Assembly: GCA_025800435.1 (NCBI GenBank)
Contig: JAOXRV010000833.1
Coordinates: 1-7,332 of the forward strand
Length of the DNA: 7,332 nucleotides
Source of the DNA: Cellvibrionaceae bacterium
Lineage (GTDB): Bacteria > Pseudomonadota > Gammaproteobacteria > Pseudomonadales > Cellvibrionaceae
Direction: 5' to 3'
Positions within the stretch are counted from its first letter, which is position 1. Each line of letters opens with the position of its first letter. The notes beneath the pieces are model-generated. The model ran no database searches. It saw nothing but the letters and a program-made list of their open reading frames with translations, and was not told where the DNA came from. The translations under genes were made by a program, and so were the position numbers. Shown here in pieces: positions 6,931 to 7,332 of the stretch.

Positions 6931-6932
6931 CG

Positions 6933-7332
6933 CTACCCTAATACTTCTGGTAGCACTTCTGGCACCACCGCGAGCAAGGGCTGGGCACTTGCATCCAACT
7001 CGCTGAGGCTGGCACTATCGCTATTAGCCAATGGGGCTAGCGGCTGATTAAGCGCGGCTTGAGCGCCGTGATCGGCGACACTGTCGAGCAGGCTATCCAG
7101 CTGCTCAGCAACCGGCTCCGCCAATAGGTCCGCCAGCGCCAGCTCGGTGCGCTCAGCGGCATTGGCGCTATTGTGCTCGGCGGCGCCAAACTCAACAGTG
7201 GTCTGCTCACTCAGATCGTGATGGCCGTTGAGTGACACATAGCTGTAATTGTGCTGATAACCGCTGTCCGTAATAATCACCTCCGAGTGCGTGTGGGCGC
7301 TGCGGCTCCACACCCCATCTTCCGCCTTGAAC
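6933..7332 (-). CDS. C-terminal part of an uncharacterised protein, possibly secreted repeat type (5' truncated by window edge)
   Basis: An open frame enters from the right edge (FKAEDGVWSRS... begins before the GTG at 7313) and ends with TAG at 6935-6933, giving about 132 residues. The first half has a beta-rich look with His and Tyr (HTHSEVIITDSGYQHNYSY, then SLNGHHDLSEQTTVEF). Then comes an acidic, helix-prone ERTELALADLL...EQLDSLLDSV stretch, and a low-complexity tail rich in Ala, Leu, Ser and Pro ending in PEVLPEVLG. The LADLL/LDSLLD part resembles the end of some type I-secreted repeat proteins, but that is a weak resemblance by eye. No ribosome site supports the internal GTG. It is on the same strand as the 938-aa gene, with the dehalogenase-like gene between them. 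The function is not recognised. Confidence 0.6.
   Translation of the reverse strand, partial: FKAEDGVWSRSAHTHSEVIITDSGYQHNYSYVSLNGHHDLSEQTTVEFGAAEHNSANAAERTELALADLLAEPVAEQLDSLLDSVADHGAQAALNQPLAPLANSDSASLSELDASAQPLLAVVPEVLPEVLG

Noticed and set aside
6699..6941. 80-aa + strand frame with a hydrophobic, signal-like stretch (GGLCLFLLCLYGAAWLADA)
   Set aside because: Only a weak GAAG precedes the ATG. The frame runs through the repeat block and antisense to the promoter region of the dehalogenase-like gene, and its end overlaps the end of the right-edge gene. The distal residues are simply translated repeat DNA. A small protein is not excluded but not supported.
1..7332. CRISPR arrays, tRNA or rRNA genes, transposases, integrases or defence systems
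   Set aside because: I saw no regularly spaced direct repeats, cloverleaf-like segments or relevant protein motifs on either strand. The only repeats are the two intergenic blocks.

Overview
The window looks like chromosomal DNA of a Gram-negative bacterium, most likely a marine gammaproteobacterium. The basis is moderate GC content, strong AAGGAG-type ribosome sites, acyl-CoA dehydrogenase operons, large Ca-binding secreted-type proteins and GC-rich intergenic repeats. The taxonomy is inference only.

Left third (1-2774, + strand): the tail of one acyl-CoA dehydrogenase (ACAD), then two complete ACAD genes separated by 13 and 11 bases, each with a good Shine-Dalgarno sequence. This is one operon. 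The last two look like an unequal pair. The 400-aa protein keeps the FAD motif and a candidate catalytic Glu, while the 380-aa protein has a decayed FAD motif. This resembles the alpha/beta ACAD heteromers known from steroid side-chain catabolism, but the substrate cannot be read from the sequence.

Convergent junction (2775-2984): a GC-rich block built from imperfect inverted copies of a short repeat, starting at the stop codon of the last ACAD. A rearranged relative sits at about 6785-6930.

Middle (2985-5801, - strand): a 938-aa protein with about four bacterial Ig-like repeats, a central part I do not recognise, and a C-terminal domain with five Asp-rich Ca-binding loops of the FrpC/RTX-associated type. 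It has no N-terminal signal peptide, so type I secretion is the likely export route.

Right part (5989-6672, - strand): the most notable gene. It is a 227-aa SDR-fold protein whose coenzyme motif is replaced by T-x4-Y-x-G and whose catalytic motif is S-x12-Y-x3-R. These are the two signatures of halohydrin dehalogenases. A rho-independent terminator follows it (5887-5926) and a candidate promoter precedes it. The right edge (6933-7332, - strand) holds the C-terminal part of a further protein, possibly another secreted repeat protein.

I saw no tRNA, rRNA, CRISPR array or transposase gene. No gap between genes exceeds 300 bases.
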